Source: Cohnella silvisoli (GTDB lineage: Bacteria > Bacillota > Bacilli > Paenibacillales > Paenibacillaceae). From it: 64,000 nucleotides of DNA. The translations under genes and the position numbers were made by a program. Location of the stretch: assembly GCF_021190915.1 (NCBI RefSeq), contig NZ_JAIOAP010000013.1:1-64000 (forward strand). The letters are read 5' to 3'. Below are positions 16,501 through 25,238 of the stretch, one piece after another (the stretch's first letter is position 1; every line of letters begins with the position of its first letter). The notes below the pieces were generated by a model. That model had not been told where the DNA came from. It made no database searches and saw nothing but the letters and a program-made list of their open reading frames with translations.

Positions 16501-18577
16501 GGACAATATTTTTACGATCAAAACTCTTGCACAAGATCAACACACCACAATGACCTATTACCTCAATATCGTGCGGGGACCACATTTAGAACAGCCATTG
16601 GAGGTCTCCACTTGGACGACAATGAGTATGGAGCAACCGCTTGAATGGCAAAATGTTGGATTCACCAACTTCGCAGTACATTCGACTAGCTCAATAAGCA
16701 GATTCGACATGAACCTAGTTTATAACGCTAGTTATGGCGTAACATCAGCGAAGTTGTTCCTTGCTAATAATCAAGTTACAGAAATTGCATCATGGGAAGC
16801 TTCAGGAGGACTTAGATCGATCAGCAATATAGGAGTTGGGGTTAATAGCTATGTTTTAAAATTTTACAATTCGGGAGGTCTTAGCAGTAGTTATCCGTTA
16901 ACCCTTGTGAACGTACCCAAAGACCCAGCGTGGACTGCGATTGGCGATATCCAATTGTCAGTTGTAGAAAATTCAATATTTGCCCCAACCCGATCAGGAA
17001 AATTAAGCTACTTTGCTCAAGTGGGTTCGGATGTTAGCAACATAAAAATTGATCTCCCGGCTATGAACAACAAACAAGTTTTTGTGAAGGGAAGTAATGA
17101 CCCGTTACCGCGTATTCCAAATACGATAGGTAGTTATCTTGTGCCGCTGACCGCTGGCTTTAATCAATATGATATTGTTGTAAGAGACTTTACAGGATTA
17201 TTTCATGAAACCTATGAATTGACGATTTTACAAAGCGATGAAGTGCCTGTCGCCTATCGATTGAATGGGGTTTTCTTGCAGGATCAAGATCCTCTAGGTA
17301 ATCCGATAGAAGTTACTTCCGGCAATTCTACAACGGAGTATGAAGCTATAGTCGCATCGAATGTAGAGAATGTTGCACTCTCGTTAGATTATGGCTCCGA
17401 TGTTGATGTTTCCGTGTATTATGAGGGAGAACCGGGGACATTTTGGAATGCCATTAACGTAGGAACTGGTTATTCTATTCCGATTACAAAGAGCAAAACG
17501 GATGTGACGGTTGTTCTCAAGAACTCAGGGGGTCTATTCGTATACACAGTCCAACTTAAACGGAGCTGGCCAACAGGAGTGGGGAGTATAAATGCCAATC
17601 CGGTAGGTGGTGGCGTAGCTTGGCCCATTGCCAAAGTTAACTTCGATTTTGGTAGTTCCAACTACTCAAGATATCGTTTGGAAATGCCGGACCTGTCTAC
17701 GAATACTTTTGATCTAACGGCAATATTTAACAATGACGCTACGAATATCATGATGAGTATCGATGGCGTTCAACAACCCGACATCACTTATCCGGATCCT
17801 ATTACAATTAGTCCATTGAGTAATGGGTATCACATTATTTCATTCGAGTATAGCGCCCCTGATCCTGAAACAAGTGAAATGACTAACTTTTATCTCGATT
17901 TGGCAGTGTTGGTAGGTGGTTCTTATAGTGAGGAGACGAAAATTTTTACGGATGCTACCTTAACTTTAAAGTCCCCGGAGCAGTCTCCGATCGATCTTGT
18001 GCCAGATGGAGAAGGCTATTACAATGGATCGGGAACCTTATCGGGGACATATGTACTGAACGTTGAATTATCTGAACTAGCTTGGAACTACAGCATCGTC
18101 ATTGTATCGTTAAACGGGCAAACCGCATCCCAAGACGGTGGATACTACATCAACAATGTACATATCGGTGAAAACTACATTGATGTCAAAGTTTTTGGCC
18201 CGATGGGCCAGTATCCGGTTTCTTACACCATAAACTTGACAATATCGGAACCTCAGGAACCGCCATTGAACCCGGATATTTCACAATTGGCATTGACACC
18301 TAATACCAGTCAGTTCGTTTTTGATCTAGGACAGACGGAGGAATCCACTATCCAACTCGCACCCAGCGAATTGAATATGGACCTTCTAGTACAGACGGTA
18401 GATCCGCAAGCATCCGTTTCAGTTACGCTTGATAGCGTCCCGATAATGGAAAGAGAACGGCAATTCAGTGAACAATGGATCTTTCCGCTCGAGACGAACC
18501 TTAACATTCATCATCTTGTTATCACTTCATCGCTGGGCGTTGCAACAAAAACTTATAAATATGTATTAATTCGCTGA
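13592..18577 (+). CDS. Large exported FecR-domain / cadherin-like repeat surface protein
   Basis: 1661 residues with a GGGGG ribosome site and a clear signal peptide (about residues 1-32, cleaved near SAA). Residues about 35-165 form a FecR domain (VAVIKEMKGTVKVKKAGG, FETPTAVMGVRGTHLLV-like core). Residues about 285-410 are a charged, probably coiled-coil segment rich in Lys, Glu and Gln. A Pro/Ser linker (about 411-438) follows. From about 440 to the end lie roughly a dozen cadherin-like beta-sandwich repeats of 90-105 residues, each ending in a motif such as VTAQNGQTNTYTITITR. No LPXTG, SLH or transmembrane anchor is seen before the stop, so how it is held on the cell is unclear. The promoter region has Spo0A boxes. 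The frame continues past the TGA with another repeat, so the protein is probably truncated. GC and codon use vary along the repeats. Confidence 0.85.
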   Translation: MFRKSIVYFILSLLVVMPVLGVFAKDVSAASTRVAVIKEMKGTVKVKKAGGSKEFTAFAKMSLNEGDILSTGASSSASLQFANGTSEDDKMAVSANTTLTFSKLKNSKGTSTKVSMFNGSAWVDVKSIASKDDEFSLETPTAVMGVRGTHLLVTVDPNTGATHLTVAAGVVNASSKDSGGASSESKDVYPTQNALFTENKEGDSEITIAPVDLELLMKQSDTSIVQAILENAAAILAENEHYVEQYENNGVPENLGDTKEDLARFKSNTGNLIGAIADQAVKSGLLTQERLNQIIEEVHKQSGITVDLSKKELQLTDEEQKQKEAQRLKDEEAKKQTEDRKKQEETDRKKSEETLKKLNEDRKAKEDANKKALEDQKKKAQEEYEKQLAEADKVRFEAEKQKREEEKVKQGSGSPSPSPSPSSSPSPSSTNTTPPTASLPALSGLQVVDAAASPATVVLAPTFVSTTTSYSTTVPNNVAGIRVRPTVAEASATIKVNNVAVTSGSLSETISLNVGVNTITVVVTAQNGQTNTYTITITRAGSSFAELQGLFVGIPGSEQSNLILFNPATENYVMNVSNTTSSLNVSPTLVSNSFTTVKVDDVSINSGGTKSITLNDAGQSTDIRVVVTAQNGTTTRTYKVTVNRDRNLVGSGGVSIPAAINGFTFNPSASSQSLSVPYTTENLALTIGTISDNNLRIAYSINGVFKAGGLNAGNPLSIPLNVGQNTITITLTEVNKGPAFNAPLVASLDNFFLLGVVSPPITPIGIPQVYTFTVTRNTNSETGNPSNANVTSIAFGGLNDFVFNPNAYEPQRIDLASNISSLNMTVQTADPGATITAKLNENTIEPTAGSYALNLGSTINEVKISVVSQNGYGHSYYTYRIVRDLGPASQMDATLSGIAVEYKDFSGNWNTSYGVRTYAQTENTTIPVYLPYEFNKIRFKMNLNKAAASIVSVNSQSLLGDYFDTVLSVGDNIFTIKTLAQDQHTTMTYYLNIVRGPHLEQPLEVSTWTTMSMEQPLEWQNVGFTNFAVHSTSSISRFDMNLVYNASYGVTSAKLFLANNQVTEIASWEASGGLRSISNIGVGVNSYVLKFYNSGGLSSSYPLTLVNVPKDPAWTAIGDIQLSVVENSIFAPTRSGKLSYFAQVGSDVSNIKIDLPAMNNKQVFVKGSNDPLPRIPNTIGSYLVPLTAGFNQYDIVVRDFTGLFHETYELTILQSDEVPVAYRLNGVFLQDQDPLGNPIEVTSGNSTTEYEAIVASNVENVALSLDYGSDVDVSVYYEGEPGTFWNAINVGTGYSIPITKSKTDVTVVLKNSGGLFVYTVQLKRSWPTGVGSINANPVGGGVAWPIAKVNFDFGSSNYSRYRLEMPDLSTNTFDLTAIFNNDATNIMMSIDGVQQPDITYPDPITISPLSNGYHIISFEYSAPDPETSEMTNFYLDLAVLVGGSYSEETKIFTDATLTLKSPEQSPIDLVPDGEGYYNGSGTLSGTYVLNVELSELAWNYSIVIVSLNGQTASQDGGYYINNVHIGENYIDVKVFGPMGQYPVSYTINLTISEPQEPPLNPDISQLALTPNTSQFVFDLGQTEESTIQLAPSELNMDLLVQTVDPQASVSVTLDSVPIMERERQFSEQWIFPLETNLNIHHLVITSSLGVATKTYKYVLIR

Positions 18578-19194
18578 ATCGATTTATCAGATACGAATGC
18601 AACACTAGCAAATGTTTGTCTATCGAAAGAATCATTTTATAGCCCGAGTACGCTACTGCCTGAGTTTTTCAATGCGGGGAATTACAAGACTTCCGTTGAT
18701 ATTCCCGTCGACTTCAATAATGATTTATTGACGCTACAGCTTACGAAGGACAATCCTGACGCTATTATTGATTTTGTTAAGTTGAATGATATTCCTATCA
18801 CTCCCGACGTATTCGGAGACTACGTGTTGAGTTTGTCAACTGGATTAAATGCGGTGAAGGTGCAGGTCCATGCTGTAAACAGCGAACAGGGCATAACCGA
18901 ACAAACATACTTTTTTAATATTTGGCGTCCTCTCGAACCCGATGTCTTGTAGTCAAATTTATTGGAAACCCTTATTACATTAACTAGTCGATTGATTATG
19001 ATAGGGAGACTGAAATCGTGTTGTTTACTAGCATCTGAATTGACGGCGGGCACCACAATTGACAGTAATATAACAGAATGGATAGGGTTGACGTTAGATG
19101 GGAAGGGGGAAAGCAACTCAACCTGATCATAAGAAAAGATGGAGTAAATGCGGTCTATGTGATCAAGGTTGTGCGAGAACGGCATAATCATTTA
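18578..19194 (+). pseudogene. Decayed 3' tail of the FecR/cadherin surface protein gene
   Basis: Directly after the TGA at 18575-18577 the same frame runs on for 124 codons to TAG at 18950-18952 and encodes the next repeat (SDTNATLANVCLSKESFYS, LSLSTGLNAVKVQVHAVNS, EQTYFFNIWR). After that, repeat-like pieces reappear only by changing frame: TLDGKGESNST near 19100 and then LIIRKDGVNAVYVIKVVRE ending at TAA near 19192. The gene therefore once extended at least 200 codons further and is wearing away from its 3' end. A terminator hairpin follows at 19204-19245. Confidence 0.7.
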
Positions 19195-19203
19195 TAAAAC
19201 GCT

Positions 19204-19245
19204 AAGAACCACAGGTAGAGATCTCTCTCATTGTGGTTCTTTTAT
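19204..19245 (+). terminator. Rho-independent terminator of the surface-protein locus
   Basis: AAGAACCACA (19204-19213) pairs perfectly with TGTGGTTCTT (19232-19241), followed by T-rich DNA. Confidence 0.8.
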
Positions 19246-19303
19246 TTTATCTGAATTAGGAGAGCTGGAAAGATGTTAGCATAGAGCGATATCGGCGGAG
19301 GTG

Positions 19304-19624
19304 TTAACCACGTTCAGGTAATTCGGCAAGCGAGCGAAGCCGTTCCTTCCGTCCCGGCAGTTGGGACAAGAAGACGCGCAGGTCCGGGAAGTCGTCCAGA
19401 TTCAAGGAATAGAATACCCATTGGCCACGTTTGTCTTCCCGTACCAGACCGGCGCTCTTTAATCGGCGCAGATGCTGGCTAGCATTTGGTTGGCTAGTGC
19501 CTAGCAACTCAACAATATCTCCGACGCAGAGGTCTCGTTCCTGAAGAAGTCCTAGCATCGCGAGGCGCGTCTTATCTCCTAACAACTTAAGCAACTCCGC
19601 CATTTCTGCCAACTTGTCGCTCAT
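19304..19624 (-). CDS. ArsR-family metalloregulator-type repressor
   Basis: 106 residues. A compact ArsR winged helix: ELLKLLGDKTRLAMLGLLQERDLCVGDIVELL, recognition helix TSQPNASQHLRRLKSAGLV, wing REDKRGQWVFYSLN. The helix that carries the arsenic site in ArsR (ELCVCDL) has only one Cys here (DLCVGDI), so classic As(III) sensing is doubtful. No metal exporter gene is adjacent. A perfect palindrome ATATAATTATAT at 19679-19690, 55 bp upstream of the start, may be its operator. Confidence 0.85.
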   Translation of the reverse strand: MSDKLAEMAELLKLLGDKTRLAMLGLLQERDLCVGDIVELLGTSQPNASQHLRRLKSAGLVREDKRGQWVFYSLNLDDFPDLRVFLSQLPGRKERLRSLAELPERG

Positions 19625-20162
19625 CGTCCCAACCTCTTTTCCATATTGAAATAGGATGATTTGACCCTTGAAATATTCATATAATTATATACTAATTTAT
19701 AGCATAAATTTCTAACCGGATAAATAGTTTACTAGATGGATTTCCTCCACCTAGTTTATCGGTGGGAACCGATGATCTTAGAACTAGTTGGAAAAAGTAC
19801 GCTTACTTAATCCTCAAATTTGTTATTTGCACGTTTTCAGTTGATCTAATGGTACTTATTCCAACTAGTCTTCCATATTCCTCGAATCCGAACGAACTAA
19901 TGGGAGTTTTTCCAACTAGAATCGGAAACCGTAACTTGAATCCTCGAACATCGACGAAATCCAAGAACACCCCGACTACATCCCGAAAAATCGTACTCGC
20001 GGCAACATGAGCACCCAACTTCCAGCCGTGTTCCACCGCACAACCTAGTACCAGCAGCGCCACACAACACGCCGCCGTGGCGCCATACAAAAAGCGCCTT
20101 AAACACACAACGCGCTTCGTAAACCACACGCGAGCCTCTCCCGGCGAGCATTGTGTCGGCAA
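19625..20162. repeat. Gene-free spacer with repeated TTCCAACTAG motifs
   Basis: No credible gene is seen in this 538-bp stretch. CTAGTTGG(A/T)A-type 17-bp arms occur in inverted orientation at 19784-19800 and 19852-19868 with one mismatch, and a third partial copy (GTTTTTCCAACTAG) lies at 19906-19919. The left part holds the ArsR promoter region. The right part, 20000-20162, is GC-rich and shows nothing recognisable. Confidence 0.5.
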
Positions 20163-21323
20163 TTACACCGACTTCACGCGAGTGAAGAAGCCGGCGATCG
20201 CCATCTCGGCGGCGCCCATCATGGAGGAGCGCTCGCCGAGCTCGGCGAAAAGCAGCTGTACCTTGCGCAGATGGAAGCCGAGGGCGCGCTGCACGACGGT
20301 TTGTCGCAACACGCTTTCGAGCCATGGACGAGCCTGGCTCATGCGGTTGCCGATAACGACGGCGTCGGGGTTGAATACGTTGACGATATTGGCGATGCCA
20401 ATACCGAGGTACTCGCCGATACCCGTGAATAGCTCCAGCACGTCCTCTCGCCCAGCAGCGGCGGCAGCCAACAAACTCTCTAAGCTATCAAACCCAAGCC
20501 CCGAAGCCTGCTCCAACAAAGCCTGCTCGGAGGCGTACATTTCCCAGCAGCCACGGTTGCCGCAGGTGCAGTTCTTGCCGTGGGCCTCGACCGAGAGATG
20601 GCCCATTTCGCCGGAGAATCCGGATGCTCCTTTGTACAAAATCTTATGCAGGATCAGCCCCGTACCAATCCCGATGCCTACGCTGACATAAATCAGATTG
20701 TTGATGCTGCGGCCGGCTCCGTATTTTTGCTCCCCGAGAGCGCCCATGTTTGCTTCATTATCTATCGTCACAGGCAATCCGAACCGCTCAGCTAACTGAC
20801 GCTGCAGAGGAACGTCCCGCCACTTCAAGTTGGGAGCGAACAGGATAACTCCGCTCTCGTCAACAAGACCCGGCACCCCGACTCCTATGCCGACAATCCC
20901 ATAAGGGCTTGCCGGTGCCTCTGCCATCAGTTCTTCAATGCAACCGCACAACTGCTCGACAGCCACTTCCGGTTCGGGATAATGAAGAGAGGAGGTACGT
21001 TCCGCAACGATCCCCCCGCGTAAATCGGTTAATACTCCGCGAATATAGTTAACGCCTAGATCAATGCCGATGGCATAACCCGACGTTGCAATAAATTCAA
21101 GCATGACCGGCTTACGCCCGCCGCTTGATTGGCCCGTTCCGATTTCTTTGACCAGCGAACCGTCAATCAGATCCTGAACAAGACTTGATACGGTCGCCTT
21201 ATTCAGACCGGATTGTTCGGAAATCTGAGCGCGCGAGAGCGGAGATCCCCGCAATATATATTCCAGCACGATGGCTGTGTTAATGCGCTTAATTAAGGCT
21301 TGATCGCCGGTAGGTGTCGTCAT
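20163..21323 (-). CDS. xylR: XylR-type ROK-family xylose repressor
   Basis: 386 residues from the ATG at 21323, which has AAGGAGT upstream and gives MTTPTGDQALIKRINTAIVL, the usual XylR N-terminus. HTH residues about 15-65 (SRAQISEQSGLNKATVSSLV), then GTGQSSGGRKPVMLEF. The ROK sugar-binding part has the ATPase-like fold (GYAIGIDLGVNYIRGVLTDL), VTIDNEANMGALGE and the zinc signature GHLSVEAHGKNCTCGNRGCWE. XylR binds the xyl operator and lets go when xylose is bound. It is divergent from xylAB, and its operator lies between the two. Confidence 0.93.
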   Translation of the reverse strand: MTTPTGDQALIKRINTAIVLEYILRGSPLSRAQISEQSGLNKATVSSLVQDLIDGSLVKEIGTGQSSGGRKPVMLEFIATSGYAIGIDLGVNYIRGVLTDLRGGIVAERTSSLHYPEPEVAVEQLCGCIEELMAEAPASPYGIVGIGVGVPGLVDESGVILFAPNLKWRDVPLQRQLAERFGLPVTIDNEANMGALGEQKYGAGRSINNLIYVSVGIGIGTGLILHKILYKGASGFSGEMGHLSVEAHGKNCTCGNRGCWEMYASEQALLEQASGLGFDSLESLLAAAAAGREDVLELFTGIGEYLGIGIANIVNVFNPDAVVIGNRMSQARPWLESVLRQTVVQRALGFHLRKVQLLFAELGERSSMMGAAEMAIAGFFTRVKSV

Positions 21324-21385
21324 TTGAGCCAAGTGACTCCTTATCATCAAATTACGTTTATCATACCACATAACCATCCCAAAAA

Positions 21386-21412
21386 CTTAGTTTATTGAAT
21401 AGACAAACTAAG
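21386..21412. promoter_or_regulatory. XylR operator
   Basis: CTTAGTTT (21386-21393) and AAACTAAG (21405-21412) are perfect 8-bp inverted arms separated by 11 bp, matching the Gram-positive XylR operator TTAGTTT-N11-AAACTAA. Confidence 0.88.
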
Positions 21413-21429
21413 TCCACCCATGCTATGCT
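21400..21429 (+). promoter_or_regulatory. xylAB promoter
   Basis: TAGACA (21400-21405) and TATGCT (21424-21429) with an 18-bp spacer. The -35 lies inside the XylR operator, so repressor binding would block RNA polymerase. Confidence 0.6.
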
Positions 21430-21447
21430 GATGTCAGTTAAGAAACT

Positions 21448-21461
21448 TGATATCGCTTACA
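21448..21461. promoter_or_regulatory. Candidate CcpA (cre) site before xylA
   Basis: TGATATCGCTTACA matches the cre consensus at 12 of 14 positions. It lies just upstream of the xylA ribosome site, where it could give catabolite repression as a roadblock. Confidence 0.5.
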
Positions 21462-21477
21462 AGGAGGCAACAAACTA

Positions 21478-22794
21478 ATGAGTAAGTTTACTAATGTGCC
21501 CAAGATTCAGTACGAAGGACGCGCTTCGAAAAATCCTTTCGCATTTAAGCACTACAACCCGCAAGAAATCGTATTCGGCAAAACGATGGAGGAACACCTC
21601 CGTTTCGCGGTCGCTTACTGGCATACGTTCAACGCCAGCGGCGCGGATCCATTCGGCGCAGGCACGGCAGTCCGGAGCTGGGATTCCTTGTCCCCTCTCG
21701 ATAAATCGAAAGCACGCGTAGAAGCTAACTTCGAGTTGCTGGAGAAATTAAATGTACCCTTCTACGCCTTTCATGATGCGGACATCGCTCCGGAAGGCGC
21801 AACTTTGGCCGAGACAAACAAAAATCTCGATGTAATCGTGGCTATGTTGAAGGATTACCAGAAGTCGACTGGCAAGAAGCTGCTATGGAACACGGTAAAC
21901 CTATTCACGAACCCGCGTTATGTACATGGCGCAAGCACGACGAATAACGCAGAAGTATTTGCATACGCGGCAGCAACGTTGAAAAAAGGTCTAGAAGTCG
22001 GCAAAGAGCTCGGAGCGGAAAACTATGTATTCTGGGGCGGTCGCGAAGGTTACGAGTCATTGCTTAACACCGACTTGAAGCTGGAACTCGATAACCTGGG
22101 ACGTTTCCTTCATATGGCGGTTGATTATGCTAAGGAAATCGGCTTCGACGCTCAATTCTTGATTGAGCCTAAGCCAATGGAACCTTCCAAGCACCAGTAC
22201 GATTTCGATTCCGCCACGGCAATCGCATTCCTTCAAAGCTACGGCTTGAAGCAACATTTCAAACTTAACATTGAAGCTAACCACGCTACCCTGGCGGGCC
22301 ATACTTTCGAGCATGAACTTCGTACGGCACGTATTAACGGTATGCTCGGCTCGATTGATGCGAACCAAGGCGATATGCTGCTCGGATGGGATACGGATGA
22401 ATTCCCGACGGACCTGGTTTCGACAACGCTTGCTATGTTCGAGATTCTTAAGAATGAAGGCGGCATAGGCCGCGGCGGCGTGAACTTCGACGCTAAAGTC
22501 CGTCGCTCTTCGTTCGAAGACGAGGATTTGTTTTTTGCTCACATTGCGGGAATGGACACTTACGCCCGCGGCTTAAAGGCAGCGGCGAAACTCATCGATG
22601 ATCGCGTACTGGATGATATTATCGGCAATCGTTACCGCAGCTTCAACGAAGGAATCGGCGCAGAGATCGTTTCCGGTAAAGCGACGTTGAAATCGCTGGA
22701 AGCCTATGTCCTGCAAGCCAAGCCAATCCGCAATGAGTCCGCTCGGTTGGAGCAAATTAAAGCGACTTTGAACGACGTCATCTTCAGCGTGTAA
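21478..22794 (+). CDS. xylA: Xylose isomerase
   Basis: 438 residues, ribosome site AAGGAGG. It converts D-xylose to D-xylulose in the cytoplasm. Visible active-site motifs: FYAFHDADIAPEG with catalytic His99 and Asp102, VFWGGREGYESLLNTD, the metal-ligand region IEPKPMEPSKHQYD, NIEANHATLAGHTFEHEL, GSIDANQGD and GWDTDEFPTD. Length and motifs are those of the long class II enzymes of bacilli. It is the first gene of xylAB, with xylB 12 bp downstream, under XylR and probably CcpA control. Confidence 0.98.
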   Translation: MSKFTNVPKIQYEGRASKNPFAFKHYNPQEIVFGKTMEEHLRFAVAYWHTFNASGADPFGAGTAVRSWDSLSPLDKSKARVEANFELLEKLNVPFYAFHDADIAPEGATLAETNKNLDVIVAMLKDYQKSTGKKLLWNTVNLFTNPRYVHGASTTNNAEVFAYAAATLKKGLEVGKELGAENYVFWGGREGYESLLNTDLKLELDNLGRFLHMAVDYAKEIGFDAQFLIEPKPMEPSKHQYDFDSATAIAFLQSYGLKQHFKLNIEANHATLAGHTFEHELRTARINGMLGSIDANQGDMLLGWDTDEFPTDLVSTTLAMFEILKNEGGIGRGGVNFDAKVRRSSFEDEDLFFAHIAGMDTYARGLKAAAKLIDDRVLDDIIGNRYRSFNEGIGAEIVSGKATLKSLEAYVLQAKPIRNESARLEQIKATLNDVIFSV

Positions 22795-22806
22795 GGAGAC
22801 CCCCCC

Positions 22807-24303
22807 ATGAAATATGTCATTGGCGTAGATTTGGGAACGAGCGCGGTCAAGACGCTTCTCGTTAGACAGGATGGCACTGTCCAATCCGAGGTTACCCGTG
22901 AATATCCGCTATATCACGATAAAACCGGCTGGAGCGAGCAGGAGCCAGAGGATTGGGTGACCGGTACGACGGGTGCGCTACAGGAGTTACTTTCTAATTC
23001 CGGTGTCAACCGAGACAGTATCGAAGGAATCAGCTTTTCCGGTCAAATGCACGGACTTGTCCTCCTCGATGCCAATAACCAGCCCGTTCGCAGAGCCATA
23101 TTATGGAATGATACGCGCACGACCGAGCAGTGCCGGGAGATCGAAAGAACGCTCCAAGACAAGCTGCTGTCCGTCACCCGCAATCCCGCGCTCGAAGGCT
23201 TTACTTTGCCGAAGATTCTGTGGGTTAAGCAGAATGAGCCGGATGTATTCGCACGAGCGAGCCATTTCCTGCTGCCGAAAGACTATTTGCGTCTGCGTTT
23301 GACGGGAGCCGCCCACATGGATCTTTCCGATGCTGCAGGTACGCTGTTGCTGGATGTCGCGAACAAAATCTGGAGCGAGGAAGTTCTCGCCGCATTTAAG
23401 CTGCCGTCAGCTTTCTGTCCACCGCTCGTTGAAGCAGGTGCTTACGTAGGCACGATTTCGCCGGAGTCTGCCCGAGCAACAGGGTTGTCGCCTACGACCA
23501 AAGTGTTCGCCGGCGGAGCAGACAACGCTTGCGGAGCGATCGGAGCGGGCATTCTCTCTCCGGGACTCACCTTGTGCAGCATCGGGACATCGGGTGTCAT
23601 CTTGACCTACGAAGCCGATGCATCCGCGGATTACGCAGGCAAGGTGCACTTCTTCAACCACGGGAAGGAAAATGCATACTACGCGATGGGAGTCACGCTA
23701 GCGGCTGGCTACTCGCTAAGCTGGTTCCGCAATACGTTCGCCAACGGCGAATCCTTCGACTCCTTGCTGGAAGGGATCGAAGATATCCCTGTAGGCTCGA
23801 ACGGTTTGCTGTTCACGCCCTACCTCGTCGGCGAACGTACGCCTCATCCCGACGCGAAAATTCGCGGCAGCTTCATCGGCATGGATGGAAGTCATACGCG
23901 AGCGCATTTCGCTCGAGCAGTTATGGAGGGAATCACTTTCTCCCTGAACGAATCCATTGACATGTTCCGCGCCGCGGGTAAGTCGGTAGACACGATTGTC
24001 TCGATCGGCGGCGGCGCGAAAAATCCGCTATGGCTGCAGATGCAGGCGGATATATTCCGCGCGAATGTCGTTGCGCTAGAGAACGAGCAGGGTCCGGGTC
24101 TTGGCGCGGCCATGCTGGCTGCGGTCGGATGCGGTTGGTTCCCGACGCTGGACGCATGCGGGGAAGTATTCGTGAAACACGCACGAATATATCGTCCCAA
24201 CGAATCCGCAAGCAAGCAATACGAACAGCTTTTCCGCATTTATCAACAAGTATATAACCAGACTAAGGAAATCAACCAATCCCTAGATGCTTTCCGCAAA
24301 TAA
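22807..24303 (+). CDS. xylB: Xylulokinase
   Basis: 498 residues with AAGGAG upstream. FGGY-family sugar kinase: phosphate loop VIGVDLGTSAVKTLLV, catalytic-domain motifs GISFSGQMHGLVLLD and ILWNDTRTTEQC, C-terminal ATP-binding region GGADNACGAIGAGI, SIGTSGVILTY and SIGGGAKNPLWLQMQADIF. It phosphorylates D-xylulose to D-xylulose 5-phosphate, which enters the pentose phosphate pathway. Second gene of xylAB; a terminator lies at 24355-24398. Confidence 0.97.
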   Translation: MKYVIGVDLGTSAVKTLLVRQDGTVQSEVTREYPLYHDKTGWSEQEPEDWVTGTTGALQELLSNSGVNRDSIEGISFSGQMHGLVLLDANNQPVRRAILWNDTRTTEQCREIERTLQDKLLSVTRNPALEGFTLPKILWVKQNEPDVFARASHFLLPKDYLRLRLTGAAHMDLSDAAGTLLLDVANKIWSEEVLAAFKLPSAFCPPLVEAGAYVGTISPESARATGLSPTTKVFAGGADNACGAIGAGILSPGLTLCSIGTSGVILTYEADASADYAGKVHFFNHGKENAYYAMGVTLAAGYSLSWFRNTFANGESFDSLLEGIEDIPVGSNGLLFTPYLVGERTPHPDAKIRGSFIGMDGSHTRAHFARAVMEGITFSLNESIDMFRAAGKSVDTIVSIGGGAKNPLWLQMQADIFRANVVALENEQGPGLGAAMLAAVGCGWFPTLDACGEVFVKHARIYRPNESASKQYEQLFRIYQQVYNQTKEINQSLDAFRK

Positions 24304-24354
24304 ATTAATCGGATAAAATGAAAATAGGTTAAGGGGTGCCTCCCTTTTCCCTAG

Positions 24355-24398
24355 AAGCCTCCGCATTTCCCAGCCGGTAACTGGGAGGAGGCTTTTTT
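24355..24398 (+). terminator. Rho-independent terminator of xylAB
   Basis: AAGCCTCC (24355-24362) pairs with GGAGGCTT (24387-24394), with a further inner hairpin (TTTCCCAG/CTGGGA) and six T. Confidence 0.88.
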
Positions 24399-24470
24399 CC
24401 GCATGACGAAGGAACCATGAATCTTTCCATATCGTATACTTAGGTAGCGTAACTGAGGAGGACAAAGAAA

Positions 24471-25238
24471 TTGAATAGCGGATCAGAGATTCTTTTTCGA
24501 GCGGTTATAGAAGAAGCGGGATATGAGTCGGGCCGCCCGATCGTAGAGGAAGTAACCCTAAGCGTGCAGGCCGGTGAACGAGTCGGTTTGTTAGGGCCGA
24601 ACGGAGCCGGTAAGAGCACCATTATGAAAGGGCTGCTCGGCCAACTTCCCCATTGGAGGGGGAAAATATATTGGCATGGCAAAGAAGAGGAGAACGGCGG
24701 CGGAGTCGAGATGTCCTCACGTATCGCCTACATTCCAGAACAGCCGATTCTCTACGAACGGATGACCTTATGGGAACATCTTGTGCTTGTAGCGGCGGCC
24801 GGAAGCATCCCCGAGGAGTTATTCCGTGAGCGTGCGGAGAAGCTATTGCGCAGATTCCGACTACAGAAGGTAAAACACGAATATCCCGTCAGATTCTCCA
24901 AAGGAATGCAGCAGAAGGTCATGCTCATCATTGGATTTTTGCTGAAACCGGAGCTTTATTTGGTGGACGAACCGTTCATAGGGCTGGATCCCGGTGCGGT
25001 GCTGGAACTGCTCGCAGCTTTGGATGAGGAGAGGAGCCGCGGAGCCGCCGTATTGCTCACAACGCATGTGCTAGACTCCGCCGAGCGGTTGTGCGACCGT
25101 TTTGTTCTTGTTCATGATGGGGGCGTGGCGGCCTCGGGAACGCTGGCGGAAATCCGGACTGCGGCTGGATGCGGGCCGGAAGCGCGATTGTTTGATTGTT
25201 TTCATAAACTTACCGAATACGAAGAGGTACAATCGTGA
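24471..25238 (+). CDS. ecsA: ABC transporter ATPase, EcsA type
   Basis: 255 residues from a TTG at 24471 after GAGGAGG. Walker A GLLGPNGAGKSTIMK, Q-loop replaced by IAYIPEQP, signature RFSKGMQQKVMLIIGFLL, Walker B LYLVDEPFIGLDP and switch His in LLTTHVLD. The next gene overlaps it by 4 bp and encodes an EcsB-like membrane protein. In Bacillus subtilis the Ecs transporter influences protein secretion, competence and intramembrane proteolysis by RasP; its true cargo is unsettled. The pair order here supports the Ecs assignment. Confidence 0.88.
   Translation: MNSGSEILFRAVIEEAGYESGRPIVEEVTLSVQAGERVGLLGPNGAGKSTIMKGLLGQLPHWRGKIYWHGKEEENGGGVEMSSRIAYIPEQPILYERMTLWEHLVLVAAAGSIPEELFRERAEKLLRRFRLQKVKHEYPVRFSKGMQQKVMLIIGFLLKPELYLVDEPFIGLDPGAVLELLAALDEERSRGAAVLLTTHVLDSAERLCDRFVLVHDGGVAASGTLAEIRTAAGCGPEARLFDCFHKLTEYEEVQS

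Noticed and set aside
18575..18577. UGA recoded as selenocysteine or read through
   Set aside because: The downstream frame soon ends and further repeat pieces are frame-shifted, which points to decay; no selenocysteine machinery or hairpin was recognised.
19762..20325. Reading frames of 80-140 codons on both strands left of and inside xylR
   Set aside because: No family similarity, no ribosome sites; they are shadows of xylR or of repeat-rich spacer DNA.
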